A DNA stretch of 8,286 nucleotides, taken from the NCBI GenBank assembly GCA_003451785.1, contig DMJL01000247.1, positions 1 through 8,286 on the forward strand. Direction: 5' to 3'. This document shows, one piece after another, positions 6,476 to 8,286 of this stretch; the stretch's first letter is position 1, and each line of letters starts with the position of its first letter. Source of the DNA: Bacteroidales bacterium. GTDB taxonomy: Bacteria > Bacteroidota > Bacteroidia > Bacteroidales > UBA7960. The notes under the pieces were generated by a model, which saw only the letters and a program-made list of their open reading frames with translations, did not search any database and had not been told where the DNA came from. The position numbers and the translations under genes are program-made.

Positions 6476-6503
6476 CAACAACTCTCTAAAGAGAGGTTTG
6501 TTG
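6476..6503 (+). repeat. Bulged hairpin upstream of the DoxX-like gene
   Basis: CAACAA-CTCTC (6476-6486) pairs with GAGAG-GT-TTGTTG (6491-6503): five plus six pairs with a 2-nt bulge and a TAAA tetraloop. It begins 15 nt after the previous hairpin. No T-run follows on either strand, so it is not an ordinary terminator for the DUF1573 gene. Confidence 0.4.
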
Positions 6504-6736
6504 TCAGATGGGTTTTGTGGAATAATAGCAAAATTTCTTCTTAGGTTTAATTTAGCACGATTCCCAATTTTGCCAGAATCATGTCTGAAAGCCTATTGGT
6601 ATTTTAGACTGACAGTTTTGCACCCCAGTTCTTAAAAAAGTTGCAATTTTGCAATAGCAAGCAATCTGCACAAATCGGTATGAAAATCAAAAAGCAGATT
6701 CCAACCGATTTTTATTTGAATAATTTTACTTGTAAC

Positions 6737-7864
6737 ATGAAAATTGTACTTTGGGTAGCTCGCGTGGTTTTTGGGGTAGTTTTTATTCTGTCGGGATTTT
6801 TCAAGCTCATCGATCCATTGGGGTTTACCTACAAATTGCAAGATTACCTTTTGGTCTTTGGCATGGAAGGTCTTTATGATTTGTCCTTGCCGATTTCCAT
6901 CGTCTTGAGTATTGCCGAAGTTATGGTGGGAGTGGGGGTGATAATCGGTGTGAAAATGCAATATACTGCACTTGCAGGTCTTTTATTTATGGCTTTTTTT
7001 ACGCCGCTTACACTGTACCTTGCCCTTACAGATAAAGTTATGCAATGCGGATGCTTTGGAGATGCTATACCTTTGGATGGATGGTCAACATTTTTTAAAA
7101 ACATTGTGCTTACTGTAGCGTCAATCCTGCTGTTTGCTTATCGCAAAGAGTTCCGGTCTGTATGGTCGCCTGTAAAGGACTGGCTACCCATTGTAGTTGC
7201 AGCGCTTTTAAGCCTTTTGTTGGCTGTATATTGCCTGCGCAATCTTCCCATCATAGATTTTCTTCCTTGGAAAGTTGGAAATAATATAGCAGCACTAATG
7301 GTGTCGCAGCAAGAAGTTTCTGATATTTTTCTAACCTTTCGGAACAGGGAAACCGGCGAATTAGCAGAATATCCAGCCAATGATTACCCATGGGACGATC
7401 CCCAATGGGCTGCACTATGGGAGTTCGTTAGTCAGCGCACTGAAGTCATTAGCGCCTATGTGCCCGCACCCATCAATAATTTTATCATCCTCGATGAGTT
7501 TCAGAACGACCTCACGCAGCAATATGTAGCGAATCCTTCATTTCAGTTTATTGTTGTTGCCTACGACCTAAGCAAAACACGCTATCGAGCATTTAGAGAA
7601 AAAATAAATCCCCTTGTAGAGCAGATTGAGCAGGCTGGATATTCGTTGATTGTACTCACAAGCTCATCGCAAGATGCCATTGATGCCTTTAGGCACCATC
7701 ATCAAACGCCCTACCGTTTTTATCAGTCTGATGCGGTTGCATTGAAAACCATGATTAGGTCGAACCCCGGAATGCTTCTGCTAAAGGATGGAGTTGTATT
7801 GGGCAAATGGGCGCACCGCGATATTCCGGAATTCAGAGCATTGGAAGAAAAATATCTGCGCTAA
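6737..7864 (+). CDS. DoxX/MauE-like membrane protein, BT_3928-like
   Basis: This 375-residue protein starts with a four- or five-helix DoxX/MauE-type membrane part (helices about 4-22, 51-71, 76-97, 121-135, 150-167). A C104-G-C106 pair in MQCGCFGDA follows helix 3, as in MauE-like proteins. The remainder (about 170-375) is a soluble domain whose second half (VVAYDLS, LIVLTSSS, SNPGMLLLKDGVVLGKW) looks thioredoxin-like but contains no cysteine. Positive residues between helices 4 and 5 (YRKEFR) favour a cytoplasmic N-terminus, so the Cys pair and the C-terminal domain would both face the periplasm. The ATG at 6737 is chosen because the first helix then begins at residue 4, as in related proteins; ATG 6680 would add 19 residues of polar, unlike sequence. 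A role in thiol redox or quinone chemistry is plausible; the actual function is unknown. Confidence 0.82.
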   Translation: MKIVLWVARVVFGVVFILSGFFKLIDPLGFTYKLQDYLLVFGMEGLYDLSLPISIVLSIAEVMVGVGVIIGVKMQYTALAGLLFMAFFTPLTLYLALTDKVMQCGCFGDAIPLDGWSTFFKNIVLTVASILLFAYRKEFRSVWSPVKDWLPIVVAALLSLLLAVYCLRNLPIIDFLPWKVGNNIAALMVSQQEVSDIFLTFRNRETGELAEYPANDYPWDDPQWAALWEFVSQRTEVISAYVPAPINNFIILDEFQNDLTQQYVANPSFQFIVVAYDLSKTRYRAFREKINPLVEQIEQAGYSLIVLTSSSQDAIDAFRHHHQTPYRFYQSDAVALKTMIRSNPGMLLLKDGVVLGKWAHRDIPEFRALEEKYLR

Positions 7865-7886
7865 ACACATCACAAATCGGAAGTTG

Positions 7887-8286
7887 CTATTTGCGCTTGT
7901 CTTTAAAAAAGGATGTAAGCAGTGCGGCTGATTCGGCTGCTTTAAAGTTTTTGGTGATTGTAGTTTTGGGGTGAAACGGATGCTGTGTGTAAGCAGAAAA
8001 CCCTCGTTTGGGATCGGCGGCTCCCCAAACTACTCTGCCCAATTGCGCCCAATGTATGGCTCCTGCACACATAAGGCAAGGTTCCAAGGTTACGAACAAA
8101 GTGCAATCGGATAGGTACTTTCCACCCAAATAGTTTTCTGCGGCAGTGATAGCCAGCATTTCGGCATGGGCGGTAGAATCGTTGAGCCTTTCGGTAAGAT
8201 TGTGGGCGCGGGCAATCACCAATTGGTTGCTCACCACCACAGCACCAACGGGTACCTCACCGTCATCGAAGGCCTTTTGCGCCTCC
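7887..8286 (-). CDS. tadA: tRNA-specific adenosine deaminase TadA (5' end outside window)
   Basis: This zinc enzyme converts adenosine 34 to inosine in the anticodon of tRNA-Arg(ACG), allowing wobble decoding. The visible 132 residues run from the right edge to the stop at 7887-7889 and start with EAQKAFDDGEVPVGAVVV, so roughly 15-20 N-terminal residues are missing. The active site is complete: HAE, with the zinc-ligand histidine at 8166-8168 and the catalytic glutamate at 8160-8162, and PCLMC, with cysteines at 8076-8078 and 8067-8069. AHNLTERLNDSTAHAE and WGAADPKRGF are typical TadA stretches and separate it from cytidine or guanine deaminases. A GTG at 8240 lies inside the conserved fold and is not the start. 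The gene is convergent with the DoxX-like gene, with 22 bp between the stops and no obvious terminator. Confidence 0.92.
   Translation of the reverse strand, partial: EAQKAFDDGEVPVGAVVVSNQLVIARAHNLTERLNDSTAHAEMLAITAAENYLGGKYLSDCTLFVTLEPCLMCAGAIHWAQLGRVVWGAADPKRGFSAYTQHPFHPKTTITKNFKAAESAALLTSFFKDKRK

Larger units (their letters stand above)
6351..6736. other. Non-coding region between the DUF1573 and DoxX-like genes
   Basis: These 386 bp hold no convincing gene. Two possible hairpins lie at 6421-6461 and 6476-6503, described separately. Near 6542-6549 TAGGTTTA resembles the -7 consensus with one mismatch, and a TTTG lies 24 bp upstream, which is longer than normal. At 6641-6665 are two TTGCAA palindromes 2 bp apart and repeated GCAAT words. 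An in-frame extension of the downstream gene back to a TTG at 6641 or an ATG at 6680 is possible but looks unnatural. Confidence 0.6.

Noticed and set aside
6641..6736. N-terminal extension of the DoxX-like protein from TTG 6641 or ATG 6680
   Set aside because: The added residues are polar and lie before a first helix that already begins correctly at ATG 6737. The TTG falls within the TTGCAA palindrome pair, which suits non-coding DNA better.
8238..8240. GTG as the tadA start codon
   Set aside because: The frame continues upstream with GEVPVGA, a conserved TadA stretch, up to the window edge, so the gene starts outside the window.
1..8286. CRISPR arrays, transposon ends, tRNA or rRNA genes, phage genes, toxin-antitoxin pairs
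   Set aside because: No regularly spaced repeats, terminal inverted repeats with target duplications, tRNA cloverleaf sequences or transposase/integrase motifs were seen on either strand.

Overview
The window looks like a chromosomal segment of a member of the Bacteroidota. Three things point there: a sdhC-sdhA-sdhB operon of the single, five-helix cytochrome b558 type; a BT_3928-like DoxX/MauE membrane protein and a DUF1573 protein, both common in that phylum; and start codons without Shine-Dalgarno sequences but with several matches to the phylum's -7 promoter element TAnnTTTG. Genus cannot be read from the sequence. Most of the content is housekeeping, and nothing here looks like a phage, insertion sequence, CRISPR array, toxin-antitoxin pair or defence island.

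Layout. Positions 92-1387 (minus) hold an M24B Xaa-Pro aminopeptidase (pepP). A 354-bp AT-rich divergent region (1388-1741) separates it from the sdh operon and carries a -7-type motif and a 10-bp-stem hairpin in the probable sdh leader. Positions 1742-5130 (plus) hold sdhC, sdhA and sdhB, with gaps of 28 bp and 28 bp; together they encode a complete menaquinone-type succinate dehydrogenase/fumarate reductase with all FAD, Fe-S and heme ligands visible. After a 230-bp region with a promoter-like motif and two inverted repeats comes a small ArsR-family regulator (5361-5654) closed by a clear intrinsic terminator (5672-5707). A 131-residue exported DUF1573 protein (5955-6350) and a 375-residue membrane protein of the DoxX/MauE, BT_3928-like type (6737-7864) follow, each behind a sizeable non-coding region with inverted repeats. 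The right end is the 3' part of tadA (minus), the tRNA adenosine deaminase, convergent with the membrane protein and cut by the window edge.

How the genes relate. Only sdhCAB is a convincing functional unit: SdhC anchors the complex and handles quinone, SdhB passes electrons and SdhA carries out succinate/fumarate chemistry. pepP, arsR, the DUF1573 gene, the DoxX-like gene and tadA look like separate transcription units. The best second-look items are the cysteine arrangement of the DoxX/MauE-like protein with its cysteine-free C-terminal domain, the C-terminal Cys-x3-Cys-His of the ArsR protein, the altered cysteine motif of the DUF1573 protein, and structured non-coding segments upstream of sdhC and of the DoxX-like gene. 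I found no strong evidence for a new biological system.
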